Of a stretch of 34,351 bases of DNA, positions 1 to 9,048 are shown in pieces. Each line of letters starts with the position of its first letter. Position 1 is the first letter of the stretch. The stretch comes from Burkholderiaceae bacterium (lineage in GTDB: Bacteria > Pseudomonadota > Gammaproteobacteria > Burkholderiales > Burkholderiaceae_D), in contig JAGSYW010000009.1 of NCBI GenBank assembly GCA_018262475.1, positions 1 through 34,351 on the forward strand. Direction: 5' to 3'. Below the pieces are notes generated by a model. It saw nothing but the letters and a program-made list of their open reading frames with translations, did not search any database and was not told where the DNA came from. Both the position numbers and the translations under genes were made by a program.

Positions 1-96
1 TTCCGCCATCACGGTCATGTTGCCGGAATCGTCGATAATCCGGCGCAATCCTTCCCGCATCATCGCGTGGTCATCGGCAATCACTACCTTGAGCAT
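1..96 (-). CDS. Response regulator, NarL/LuxR type (N-terminal part only)
   Basis: Only the first 32 codons lie in the window; the gene runs off the left edge. The visible start reads MLKVVIADDHAMMREGLRR, the usual opening of a NarL/FixJ-type receiver domain with the acidic DD pair that binds Mg2+. The phospho-acceptor Asp and the DNA-binding domain are outside the window. The start ATG (94-96) lies 9 nt after the stop of the histidine kinase gene and has a GGATAAG-like ribosome site inside that gap. The pair is therefore co-transcribed, and this protein should be the kinase's cognate regulator. The NarL assignment rests on the N-terminus and on the HisKA_3 type of the neighbouring kinase. 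Confidence 0.85.
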   Translation of the reverse strand, partial: MLKVVIADDHAMMREGLRRIIDDSGNMTVMAE

Positions 97-105
97 CTTA
101 TCCAA

Positions 106-2997
106 TCAGTGCAAATTTTGATCTAGCGTGATGGTCAATCTTACGGTTGTCCCATGTCCCGGCGTGCTCACAAACTCGATGGCCCCGCCCAGCATGGTGG
201 TTCGCTCGCGCATGCCTGCCAGACCAGTAGATCGTGACTTGCGTTGCTGCGCCGGATCGAAGCCGATGCCATTATCCATGATTTCCATAACCAAATTGCC
301 ACTTTGCTGCGTCAGCGTCACTTCGACACAACTGGCTTGGGCGTAGCGCGCAACATTGGTCAACGCTTCTTGCAGGATGCGGAACACGCCGGTCGAGCGC
401 TCATCTGGCAAATTGAATCCCTCCTGCATGCGATTATCGAGCCTGCATTCGATGCCGGTATTGGCGCGGAAATTCTCAATTTGCCACTGAACCGCCATGA
501 TGAACCCCATGTCCAGCGTGGCCGGACGCAAGTTGGTCGAAATGTTTCTGACCACCGAGAGGATGTGTTCGACAGACTCCTTCATCCGCTCAACCGCATC
601 GGCTATCTGCTCCGGCTGCCTGCTGACAAGTTTCGGCAACAGGGCCAGATTCATGCGCAACCACGACAGACGCTGGCCCAAATCATCATGGATTTCACGC
701 GCAATTCTCCTGGCCTCTTCTTCCTTGGCCATGATCAGGCTGGTGGTGAGCGCACGGATGGTTTCCTCGTCTTCTTTTTGCTTGCTGATATCGCGAGAAA
801 TCGACACATACCGCGTCATCATGCCTTTGTCATCGTAGATCGCATGCAAACTCAACCACGTAATCGAACGCCCCCCGTTCTTGCGTACGCGGATAAACTC
901 GCCCTGCCAGCGCCCGGTGCTGAAAAATTCTTTCTGCATCGCCGCATAAAATTCCGGACTGTACTGTTCCGGGCGCAGTATGTCAGGCCCCTGCCCGATC
1001 ACTTCATCGCGCGCATAACCTGTTACAGACGTAAACGCCGGATTCACGTCTACAACCTTAGACGTATGATTCTTCGGATCTATGTCAAACACCATCATCG
1101 CATCGCTGCTGTTCTGGTACACCAGCGCAGCCAGGCGCAGCTCCTCTTCGGTTGCTTTCTGTTCGGTGATGTCGCGAAAAATGGATACGTATTTGCACAT
1201 CCTACCTTTTTCATCGAAGATGGCCGAGATAATCAGCCACCCCAAACGGGTCGCACCATTTTTGCACAACGCATAGTATTCCCCCTGCCAGCCACCTGCC
1301 TCTCTGACAGAACTTTCCATTGATTCAAAAAATGCCTGATCATGCTTGTCTGAACGCAACAGCTTTGTATTCTTGCCGATGATTTCATCTGGAGCGTAAC
1401 CAATCAGTGAGGTAAATGCCGGATTGATATCAGCCACAACCGACTCTCTGCTCGCTGCATCGATGTCTGCGATCAGCATCACTTCGCTACTGTTTTGAAA
1501 CATCAGTGCTGACTGGGTCAGTTTTTCTTCCGCCTGCTTGCGCGCAGTAATGTCGATGGCCGATCCGATCAGCCCCAGGAATTCGCCCTCATCGTTGAAA
1601 CGGGGAAGCGCTGCGCTCATCAGCCAGCGGTACTGACCATCATGACTGCGCACCCGATATTCCGAGTTGAACGGTTCGCGCCTTTCGTGCGCGGCGCTAC
1701 GTATCGCCTCGTACTCGTTGGCATCATCCGGATGGATGCAGGTTTTCCATCGGCGGTTGAAATCGTCGAGGTTGATGGCCCCGACGAAATCGAGCCAGCC
1801 GCGATTCACCCACAGTCGCTTGCGATTGGCATCGGACATCCAGATCATCGCCGGAGCCGCATCGGCCATCAAACGGAACCGGCTTTCACTTTCCTTCAGG
1901 TCAGCCGTCAGCTGATGTGCCTGTTCCTGCGCATGCGCCCGACCGGTACCCAGTAGCCATGTCAAGATCGCCAGCAGCACGCTCAACGCCAAACCTATGC
2001 CGAGGATCAGATGCGGCTTGACGTTGTTTAGCCTGGCCTCGAACGCCGGAATCGAGTGCATCACCAGCGTCCAGGTGCTGCCACCAAATTCGACTTTCCG
2101 GATGATCCTGAAACCGAGCACCCCTTCCTCATGGGAACCGGACGGCAGGTCGGTTGAGTCGAACAGACGGGTTTTATCCGAGATTTCGCCGTCGTATATT
2201 TCGACACCGAGATTGGCGGTAATTTCGTCCGCCATGCCCGTCATCGCATCGTTCATGTATAGCGGCGCAAAAACCCAGCCGGTGACATTCGTTCTCCGTT
2301 CCTCCACGGTTTCATGCGGCACGCCATTGCGGTAAATTGGCAGGAACATCAGGATGCGGGCACCATTTTCAACTGTCGTTCGCCCCTGCAAATCGACCTT
2401 GCCGGTCAGGGCAATCGCATTGCTGTCGCGCGCCTTTTCCATCACAGCCCTGCGTTCTGGATCGCTGAATTGGTCGTAACCGAGTACGTTAACCTTCGGC
2501 TCCTGCTTCACCTGCTCATGCTGCGCGACCACGGCAAACACCGGCCGTCGCCCCTCCGGCCGGATGACATAATCCAGCAAGCCTTGCCGCCGCATCTCGG
2601 CCACATGCTGCGCCAGGCGTTCCGCCGGCACCAGCATCGTCAATCCGACGTAGTGCACGCCGCGATACAGCTGTCGGTCATTTATTGCCGCGATAAATGC
2701 CTTGAGTTCATGCCGTTCGACCTTATCGCTCCCCTCATACAGGGCCTGCACGCTGTGCAATGCCTGGCCGTAATGACTGATGCGCTCCTTGATATGGTTC
2801 TCAATCCGAACGACGCGGAAATCAAACTCCGCCTTCAATTCCGCGATAGCTGCCTGGCGCGCATTTACCCAGAGCCAGGTTGTAAAGAGCAAACCCAGCG
2901 ACAAGACAAGCGCCGCCAAACCCCAAGGATGTAGGCCAAACCTATTCATCTGCTTTTGAGTTTCCCCCCCATCTGAAACCTTATTCAATTTGCTCAT
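106..2997 (-). CDS. Membrane sensor histidine kinase: CHASE, three PAS, HisKA_3, HATPase
   Basis: A 963-residue inner-membrane sensor kinase. A first membrane helix (about 25-45) and a second (about 330-350) bracket a periplasmic CHASE domain, with typical features around VHYVGL and the Asp/Arg-rich FSDPERR segment. Three PAS/PAC modules follow (about 370-490, 497-620 and 625-745); the last two resemble each other closely, suggesting internal duplication. The dimerisation domain is HisKA_3 with EIHDDLGQR, phospho-acceptor about His770. The ATPase domain has the N-box ALTNVARYA (Asn about 881) and G1 box DNGIGFD (about 908). This is the NarX/DegS-like architecture that pairs with LuxR-type regulators, as found immediately downstream. 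CHASE domains usually sense small extracellular molecules; the ligand cannot be read here. A run of seven G (minus strand; plus 2964-2970) lies in codons 9-12, upstream of a second in-frame Met at residue 17. Confidence 0.93.
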   Translation of the reverse strand: MSKLNKVSDGGETQKQMNRFGLHPWGLAALVLSLGLLFTTWLWVNARQAAIAELKAEFDFRVVRIENHIKERISHYGQALHSVQALYEGSDKVERHELKAFIAAINDRQLYRGVHYVGLTMLVPAERLAQHVAEMRRQGLLDYVIRPEGRRPVFAVVAQHEQVKQEPKVNVLGYDQFSDPERRAVMEKARDSNAIALTGKVDLQGRTTVENGARILMFLPIYRNGVPHETVEERRTNVTGWVFAPLYMNDAMTGMADEITANLGVEIYDGEISDKTRLFDSTDLPSGSHEEGVLGFRIIRKVEFGGSTWTLVMHSIPAFEARLNNVKPHLILGIGLALSVLLAILTWLLGTGRAHAQEQAHQLTADLKESESRFRLMADAAPAMIWMSDANRKRLWVNRGWLDFVGAINLDDFNRRWKTCIHPDDANEYEAIRSAAHERREPFNSEYRVRSHDGQYRWLMSAALPRFNDEGEFLGLIGSAIDITARKQAEEKLTQSALMFQNSSEVMLIADIDAASRESVVADINPAFTSLIGYAPDEIIGKNTKLLRSDKHDQAFFESMESSVREAGGWQGEYYALCKNGATRLGWLIISAIFDEKGRMCKYVSIFRDITEQKATEEELRLAALVYQNSSDAMMVFDIDPKNHTSKVVDVNPAFTSVTGYARDEVIGQGPDILRPEQYSPEFYAAMQKEFFSTGRWQGEFIRVRKNGGRSITWLSLHAIYDDKGMMTRYVSISRDISKQKEDEETIRALTTSLIMAKEEEARRIAREIHDDLGQRLSWLRMNLALLPKLVSRQPEQIADAVERMKESVEHILSVVRNISTNLRPATLDMGFIMAVQWQIENFRANTGIECRLDNRMQEGFNLPDERSTGVFRILQEALTNVARYAQASCVEVTLTQQSGNLVMEIMDNGIGFDPAQQRKSRSTGLAGMRERTTMLGGAIEFVSTPGHGTTVRLTITLDQNLH

Positions 2998-3332
2998 AAA
3001 TCATGGCCGTTAGATATAGTGTGAATGACATCACAACAAGATGATGCCATTCTAATTGACAGCGGATCGAGTTCAAGAACCAATCAATCTGATGTGTATC
3101 AACCGCAAAAGTAGAGCCATTGTCCATCATGCCCCCAATTGAATGGCGCTCAAATCCCCTAACAAAGTCACACCACCAGCGCCGAAGTCGTAACATCTCT
3201 AACCGAAAAAAAACCCCGCAATCTGAAAAATGCGGGGTTTTCCGTTCGGCAAACGGGGGACGGAATGTGCCCAGTTTCCTTTCTTGTACTTTAGCGGCAC
3301 CTACTGGCTTTTCAGCCCGCAGGGCGAGAGGC
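2998..3332. other. Intergenic region between kinase and asparaginase genes
   Basis: A 335-nt stretch with no convincing gene. It must hold the promoter of the sensor kinase (minus strand), near 3000-3150, but no strong -35/-10 pair stands out. It also holds the asparaginase terminator at 3206-3245. Short open frames crossing it have no ribosome site and no recognisable protein. Confidence 0.6.
3206..3245 (-). terminator. Intrinsic terminator, end of asparaginase transcript
   Basis: A perfect 10-bp inverted repeat, AAACCCCGCA at 3211-3220 and TGCGGGGTTT at 3231-3240, with a 10-nt loop. Read on the minus strand the stem is followed by eight T (plus-strand A run 3206-3213), the classical layout for the minus-strand asparaginase gene ending at 3333. 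The plus strand also has a run of five T, so it may stop transcription both ways. Confidence 0.9.
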
Positions 3333-4424
<1,092 letters not shown>

Positions 4425-4508
4425 CTATGAGTGGTTAAGGGTGATATCACACGGTGTATAACAAAATAACGAGGACCCGAAAAGCCGATGGCAGGCCGTC
4501 CGGCTTCA

Positions 4509-5804
4509 TCAGGCTTCGGTCGAATCATCAGGAACTGGCAGCGCTTCATCCACCTCGGCTAACGCATAGTCCACCGGTTCAATAGCGCCCTCCCATTTCG
4601 CAACCACTGCCGTTGCGATCGCATTGCCCAAGACATTGGTTGCTGAACGGCCCATATCTGCAAAATGGTCGATACCGAACAGCAGCAACAGCCCAGCTTC
4701 GGGAAGGTTAAACATCGGAAGGACGGCTGCAATAACGACAAAAGAGGCACGGGGAACGCCAGCAATCCCCTTGCTGGAAACCATCAGAACCAGCAGCATG
4801 ATGAACTGGTCACCAAGGGAAAGCGGTATGTTGTAAGCCTGGGCAATAAAAAGGGCGGCAAAAGTCGTAAACATCATTGAGCCATCCAGATTGAATGAAT
4901 AGCCCAGCGGCAATACAAAGCCAGTGACACGATCTTTAACGCCAAATTTCTCCAGCTGCTCCATAAGCTTGGGGTAGGCAGCTTCGCTGGTGGCGGTCGA
5001 AAATGCCAGCAGCATGGGGGCTCGCACCAGCCTGAGCAAAGAAAAAACGTCTTTCCCCATGACAAAAAAGCCTGCGAATATCAGCACACACCACAAAACC
5101 ACCAGCGCAAAATAAAAACACAGGAGGAATTTGCCGAATGTAATAACTATGCCAATACCCTGAAGCGTGATGGCTCCGGCGACAGCGGAAAAAACGCCGA
5201 TAGGCGCAAAACGCATGACGTAATCGGTGACACGAAGCATCGTATACATAACGTCGTTCATGACCGCGACGAGGGTTCGCGCCGCCTTATTATGAATATG
5301 GCCAAGAGCCAGGCCAAAGAAAATGGCAAAAACGAGAATCTGCAGGATTTCGTTTGCGGCCAATGATTCAAAAATGCTTTTCGGGAAAATGTGAGTGACA
5401 AAATCCTTGATGTTGAGCGCACTAGTCTTTAGGTTGGTTGCTGCACCAACATCTGGCAACGGAACATTGAGTGATGCTCCCGGCTGAAACAGGTTCGCCA
5501 ACACGAGGCCGATGAGCAAAGAGCAGAATGATGCTCCAAGGAACCAGCCCAAAGCCCTGCCCCCGATACGTCCAACGGTGCTGCCATCGCCCATGCCCGC
5601 AAGACCGACTATCAAGGTGGACAAAACCAGCGGCGCAATAATCATCTTGATCAAGCGCAAGAAAATGTTGGTAACCAGACTGAAGTAGGAAGCGAGTTCT
5701 TTCGCGAACTCAGCTGTCGGCGCGAAGGTATTGCACAAGAAACCGACAACGATGCCGAGGATCATGGCGACAACAATCATTGTCGCTAATCGATTCATTT
5801 TCAT
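4509..5804 (-). CDS. Dicarboxylate/amino acid:cation symporter (DAACS family)
   Basis: A 431-residue polytopic inner-membrane transporter of the GltP/DctA family. Visible signatures are the N-terminal helix pair with PLVLSTLIVGLAGMG, the re-entrant hairpin region FSTATSEAAYP, the substrate/cation-binding segment LGYSFNLDGSMM, and SSKGIAGVPRASFVV. Length matches the family (420-440). The exact substrate (aspartate, glutamate or C4-dicarboxylates) cannot be set from sequence alone, so no symbol is given. The asparaginase gene downstream on the same strand makes aspartate a reasonable guess. In the gap a weak hairpin (AGCCG 4483-4487 with CGGCT 4501-4505) followed by T on the minus strand could attenuate read-through. 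The start has an AGGG about 13 nt upstream, so it is weakly supported; a second in-frame Met lies two codons on. Confidence 0.9.
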   Translation of the reverse strand: MKMNRLATMIVVAMILGIVVGFLCNTFAPTAEFAKELASYFSLVTNIFLRLIKMIIAPLVLSTLIVGLAGMGDGSTVGRIGGRALGWFLGASFCSLLIGLVLANLFQPGASLNVPLPDVGAATNLKTSALNIKDFVTHIFPKSIFESLAANEILQILVFAIFFGLALGHIHNKAARTLVAVMNDVMYTMLRVTDYVMRFAPIGVFSAVAGAITLQGIGIVITFGKFLLCFYFALVVLWCVLIFAGFFVMGKDVFSLLRLVRAPMLLAFSTATSEAAYPKLMEQLEKFGVKDRVTGFVLPLGYSFNLDGSMMFTTFAALFIAQAYNIPLSLGDQFIMLLVLMVSSKGIAGVPRASFVVIAAVLPMFNLPEAGLLLLFGIDHFADMGRSATNVLGNAIATAVVAKWEGAIEPVDYALAEVDEALPVPDDSTEA

Positions 5805-6034
5805 TTGAGTGGTATATCCCTGGAAAAATATTCAGTGCTCACTAGCCTTGATGCAGAAAAATTGAGCAGAGATACACTCTGAATGCCCAGCCATTACCAC
5901 AAAGCAAGGTTTTTTAAAAGGCGACATTTTAATGGCATTTCGCTATTTTCAGCCAGAAACATGAGCCAAATCTTTCCAAATGCGTCTTTTCCCTTAAAAA
6001 AGGCACTAATCGAAACGACTGAAAGAATCATGCA

Positions 6035-6091
6035 AACAGGTTGATTCATCAGAAAATCCGAGAGCATCGGTTTGAATCAACGCATCCTGTT
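6035..6091. promoter_or_regulatory. Interrupted inverted repeat upstream of bcsE
   Basis: AACAGG directly followed by TTGATTCA (6035-6048) is mirrored by TGAATCAA (6073-6080), five extra bases, and CCTGTT (6086-6091). All 14 arm bases pair; the loop is 24 nt. It lies about 66-122 nt upstream of a sigma-54-like promoter element, where an enhancer-binding protein would be expected. It could also form a hairpin in a symporter leader. The function is inferred. Confidence 0.4.
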
Positions 6092-6156
6092 AATAAAATC
6101 AAGGAATAACCATTTCCCGCTGCTCCCAACAGGAACCGGGGTAGTCCAATCGTGAC

Positions 6157-6173
6157 TTGGGCAAAGTGTTGCA
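6157..6173 (+). promoter_or_regulatory. Possible sigma-54 promoter of the bcs operon
   Basis: The sequence TTGGGCAAAGTGTTGCA has GG and GC dinucleotides exactly 12 bases apart, as in -24/-12 promoters, with a perfect TTGCA at -12. The -24 box (TGGGCA instead of TGGCAC) is poor. The start of bcsE is about 180 nt downstream, leaving a long leader. Tentative. Confidence 0.35.
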
Positions 6174-6351
6174 TGAATGCCTGTTCTTCCCATTTGCTTG
6201 CGCAATATCACAACATAAAACCCAGAACTGGCTCACGATAGACTGTAATCAACACCAATTCGTGTTTAAATGCAGCAAACGGTTGTCGTTTTGACACTTG
6301 ATACCTGCTTCAGTCCGAATAAACACGGGTTGTTCGTCATGTGAGGCGCAA

Positions 6352-8085
6352 ATGGGAATACTCGACCGGCTGATGATGCCGTTTCGCCGCCAGCCTGCCA
6401 CCAGCATTCCTCTCGGCATTCCCGGTCTGCCACCAGATGCCGGGCTTTGCCCAGCAGGCTCACTATCCGTGCTGCTGGTGCGTGAACCGAAATCGGCCAA
6501 GCAGACCGCTCTGGCCACCGCCCTGCAATTCCTCCAGACAATGCCAACCGTCATTGCAGCCGCCAGCCCGGCGTATATGGATCGTGTTGCGCGCTTTGCC
6601 TGCGGCATGGAGGGAGTTTTCCTGCAACTTTCAAGCACTTGCCAGCAAGCAATTACCGAACGCGGCATGATGCGCTTCTTCAACGAAGTGGATGCATGCG
6701 GCACAACGGAAAAGCACGCGCTGCTGGTGCGCGACGGCCAAATGCTGTTCGACTGGCGCAATCATGAAACGCTGTTCGAGCAATGGCGCGCATGGAAACA
6801 CTGGGCTGAAACAAGGCAGGCGCCAGTGCTGGTGATAATCGAGGATATCAATGGCGCGCATGGGATGCTGCCGCTGTTGCACGGCCTGGGCAACCTGCTG
6901 CCCAACATGGCGCTGCTGGACGCTACCGGCAATACTGGCTTTCTGACATTGGAACGATGGGCCGGGCAAGATGAGGCCGATCAGCGCCAATTCGGTCTGA
7001 CGCGTCTTCCGGATGAAGATACGCTGATAGCCGACGGCTCCGAAATCAGCCGCGACCGGCAACTAATCCTTGACGCGCCGGATCAGCGGCTGGTCATTGC
7101 AACAACTGCCACGCTCGAAGGCTCATCTGGCGTGCCGGATGGCTGGACCGTCGTGAGCAACCTGGCTGAAATGGAAGCGGCCTGTACCAGCCTGGTCGCA
7201 GCCACGCTGCTGCTGCATACCGACGGCGATGGCGATTTTGATGATGTTTCGCGCTTCATTTATACGATGCGCAAAGCGCGCCCGCATACGCTGAAGATCA
7301 TTGTGCGCGAAACGCGCAACAAACTCCGATACAGCAATGAACTGGCGTTTCTGCGCCTTGGCGCGAACCGGGTGGTATATCGCGAAGTATCGTTCTCGCG
7401 GCTACTACAACTGCTCGACGAGATCGCGGATCAGGCATTCAACCGGCCACTAATCGACGATTATGCGCTAGCAATGAAAGCCATCGCGCCAAACCGCGTC
7501 TGCGGCTATCTCCCCCCCACGGCATTCTGCGACGAAGTCGAGGCCATGCTGGCACGTTCTGAACACATTCATCTGATGCACTGCCTGGTAAGGCTGCCAT
7601 TGCTGTCGCGCGTACCCCATCTGGTTGCGTTGCAGGCCTGCCGCGTGCAGCGACCGGGCGATGTATTCACTGCCGACCACGGCAACCTTTACCTGTTCGT
7701 GTATGCTTGCCGCGAGCAGGACCTGGCTCAGATTCTCGGCCGGCTGTTTACATTGCCGATTACAGAACTCTTCTCGGCGCAAATCATCAAGCCGACCAAC
7801 AATCTCATCCTCAGCGTACTGCAGCGCCTGCGACGCATCAACGATGCTGAAGCCCTGCAGGATTATTCGCTCCTGATCCCAGCAAAACCCGCTTCGAACG
7901 GTCAGGCCGCACCTGCCATTACCACGCAACCCGCGTTGAAAACTGCGGCCGATATCCTGCCACTGTCAGCCGATGCTGACGATGAAAATCAAACTGCCAC
8001 GGCCAGCCACAGAATCGTGCGCCCTGCGCCATTGCCGCACCGCGCTGACAGCAATAGCGGTTACGAAAGCAAGAGGAGTATATGA
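6352..8085 (+). CDS. bcsE: Cellulose biosynthesis protein BcsE (c-di-GMP binding)
   Basis: A 577-residue cytosolic regulator that in E. coli binds c-di-GMP and enhances cellulose secretion as part of the Bcs macrocomplex. The degenerate N-terminal ATPase-like region, receiver-like middle part and C-terminal GIL domain can be followed along the length. The GIL I-site motif RxGD appears as RPGD at residues 434-437. The receiver-like segment has LRYSNE (Arg326), near the place where E. coli has a second Arg-based c-di-GMP contact (RATD); the Asp is Asn here. The start at 6352 was chosen over an upstream in-frame ATG (6298) because GAGG (6343-6346) sits five bases before it. It opens the operon; its last codons contain the ribosome site for bcsF. 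Confidence 0.88.
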   Translation: MGILDRLMMPFRRQPATSIPLGIPGLPPDAGLCPAGSLSVLLVREPKSAKQTALATALQFLQTMPTVIAAASPAYMDRVARFACGMEGVFLQLSSTCQQAITERGMMRFFNEVDACGTTEKHALLVRDGQMLFDWRNHETLFEQWRAWKHWAETRQAPVLVIIEDINGAHGMLPLLHGLGNLLPNMALLDATGNTGFLTLERWAGQDEADQRQFGLTRLPDEDTLIADGSEISRDRQLILDAPDQRLVIATTATLEGSSGVPDGWTVVSNLAEMEAACTSLVAATLLLHTDGDGDFDDVSRFIYTMRKARPHTLKIIVRETRNKLRYSNELAFLRLGANRVVYREVSFSRLLQLLDEIADQAFNRPLIDDYALAMKAIAPNRVCGYLPPTAFCDEVEAMLARSEHIHLMHCLVRLPLLSRVPHLVALQACRVQRPGDVFTADHGNLYLFVYACREQDLAQILGRLFTLPITELFSAQIIKPTNNLILSVLQRLRRINDAEALQDYSLLIPAKPASNGQAAPAITTQPALKTAADILPLSADADDENQTATASHRIVRPAPLPHRADSNSGYESKRSI

Positions 8086-8086
8086 C

Positions 8087-8263
8087 ATGGGATTCCGTCT
8101 TTTGCTGGCCATTCTGCTAGGCGTACTGCTGGCCTGGCCGATTTACCGATTGGCGACATGCCGCTGCTGGCGCAGGATGTTCTATCGCCAGAATCTGCAA
8201 TGCGTGAAACCGTATCAACCGCGGCTGGAAGACCATCCGCCAGCCAGTCACGACAGGGGATGA
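8087..8263 (+). CDS. bcsF: Small single-pass membrane protein, BcsF position
   Basis: A 58-residue protein beginning with a hydrophobic helix (about 4-22, LLLAILLGVLLAWPIY) followed by a short Arg/Cys-rich cytosolic tail. E. coli BcsF is also about 60 residues with one N-terminal helix; it recruits BcsE and works with BcsG. The gene starts one base after the bcsE stop, behind AGGAG inside bcsE, and its stop overlaps an ATG of bcsQ. The assignment rests on size, topology and position between bcsE and bcsQ; the sequence is too short for certainty. Confidence 0.72.
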   Translation: MGFRLLLAILLGVLLAWPIYRLATCRCWRRMFYRQNLQCVKPYQPRLEDHPPASHDRG

Positions 8264-8265
8264 GC

Positions 8266-9048
8266 ATGTTCACGGTTGCCATCATTTCAGCTGCCGGCGG
8301 AAGCGGAAGAAGCACGCTCGCAGCCAACCTCGCCTCGCTGCTGGCCCAACGCGGGATGCCACCGTTCGCACTAGAATTCGACCCGCAGAACCTGCTGGCA
8401 ACACTGCTTGGCAGCGAGGCGCCCCCTGACGACGGTTTGCTGACCGACTTCATGGGCAACAAACCATTTGGCGCCAGTGCATTATGCAATTCGGATAATG
8501 TCGGCTTCCTGCCTTTTGGCCATGCAAACAAACAGGACGCGGCCGGATTTGAACAGCAGCTCCGTTCAACGCCAGGATGGCTGCGCAATTGCCTGGCGCA
8601 AATCGATTTTGCCGATGACACGATACTCCTGATCGATACTCCGCGCCTGCCGTCGATCCATGCCTGTCAGGCTGTCGAGGCGGCCGATCTGGTGCTGTCA
8701 GTGCTGATGCCAGACGTTCGCTCCATGACTTTGCTGCCAGCTGCGCAGGCTACAGCACTGACTGACTGCGGCCGCCAGAAGCCGCTGCTGCATGTGATCA
8801 ATGCCCTCGACAGCACCCGCGAACACCATAACCGGCTGGCGGCTGAACTGCGGGCTCGGCTACGGCAGGATCTCGTGCCTGAAATCGTGCATCGCGACAC
8901 GGCGATTGCGCAAGCGCTAGCCAATTCCGTCAGCGTGATCGACGCCAGCCCGGATTCGCTAGTCGTGCATGACATGAACGGCGTAGTCAACGCATTGCTG
9001 GCGCGGCGCGCAGCCGCCAGCGGAAAGGCTTGCCAATGTCACGCATAA
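8266..9048 (+). CDS. bcsQ: BcsQ-like ParA/MinD-family protein with degenerate P-loop
   Basis: A 260-residue SIMIBI-class protein in the bcsQ position. BcsQ helps assemble and localise the cellulose synthase complex. The fold is recognisable from an N-terminal beta strand, a glycine-rich loop, and LLIDTPRLPSIHA in the Walker B/switch region. The P-loop reads AAGGSGRST (residues 9-17): the MinD-type signature lysine is Ala10 and the Walker A lysine is Arg15. The Walker A-prime Asp region reads LEFDPQ. E. coli BcsQ also departs from the consensus here, so the protein may bind nucleotide weakly or act structurally. The start at 8266 is preferred over ATG 8260 because the AGGGG site would abut the latter. 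The 3' end overlaps bcsA by 13 nt. Confidence 0.82.
   Translation: MFTVAIISAAGGSGRSTLAANLASLLAQRGMPPFALEFDPQNLLATLLGSEAPPDDGLLTDFMGNKPFGASALCNSDNVGFLPFGHANKQDAAGFEQQLRSTPGWLRNCLAQIDFADDTILLIDTPRLPSIHACQAVEAADLVLSVLMPDVRSMTLLPAAQATALTDCGRQKPLLHVINALDSTREHHNRLAAELRARLRQDLVPEIVHRDTAIAQALANSVSVIDASPDSLVVHDMNGVVNALLARRAAASGKACQCHA

Larger units (their letters stand above)
5805..6351. other. Divergent promoter region between symporter gene and bcs operon
   Basis: A 547-nt, AT-richer stretch without a convincing gene, serving the symporter-asparaginase genes (minus) and the cellulose operon (plus). It holds an interrupted dyad at 6035-6091, a sigma-54-like element at 6157-6173 (both listed separately), and a 24-codon open frame at 6270-6344 whose stop overlaps the bcsE ribosome site but which lacks a ribosome site of its own. 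No bcsR-like small gene is seen here. Confidence 0.6.

Noticed and set aside
244-1323. Long plus-strand open frame (359 codons) opposite the sensor kinase
   Set aside because: It lies wholly antisense to a kinase with clear domains, has no ribosome site and resembles no family; it is a shadow of GC-rich codon use.
4441-4450. Perfect palindrome GTGATATCAC upstream of asparaginase as a CRP or FNR site
   Set aside because: The half-sites are too close together for either family (CRP needs six and FNR four central bases); no other regulator could be named.
6270-6344. 24-codon frame whose stop overlaps the bcsE ribosome site, a possible leader peptide
   Set aside because: No ribosome site, no regulatory amino-acid run and no hairpin pair that would make an attenuator; likely chance.
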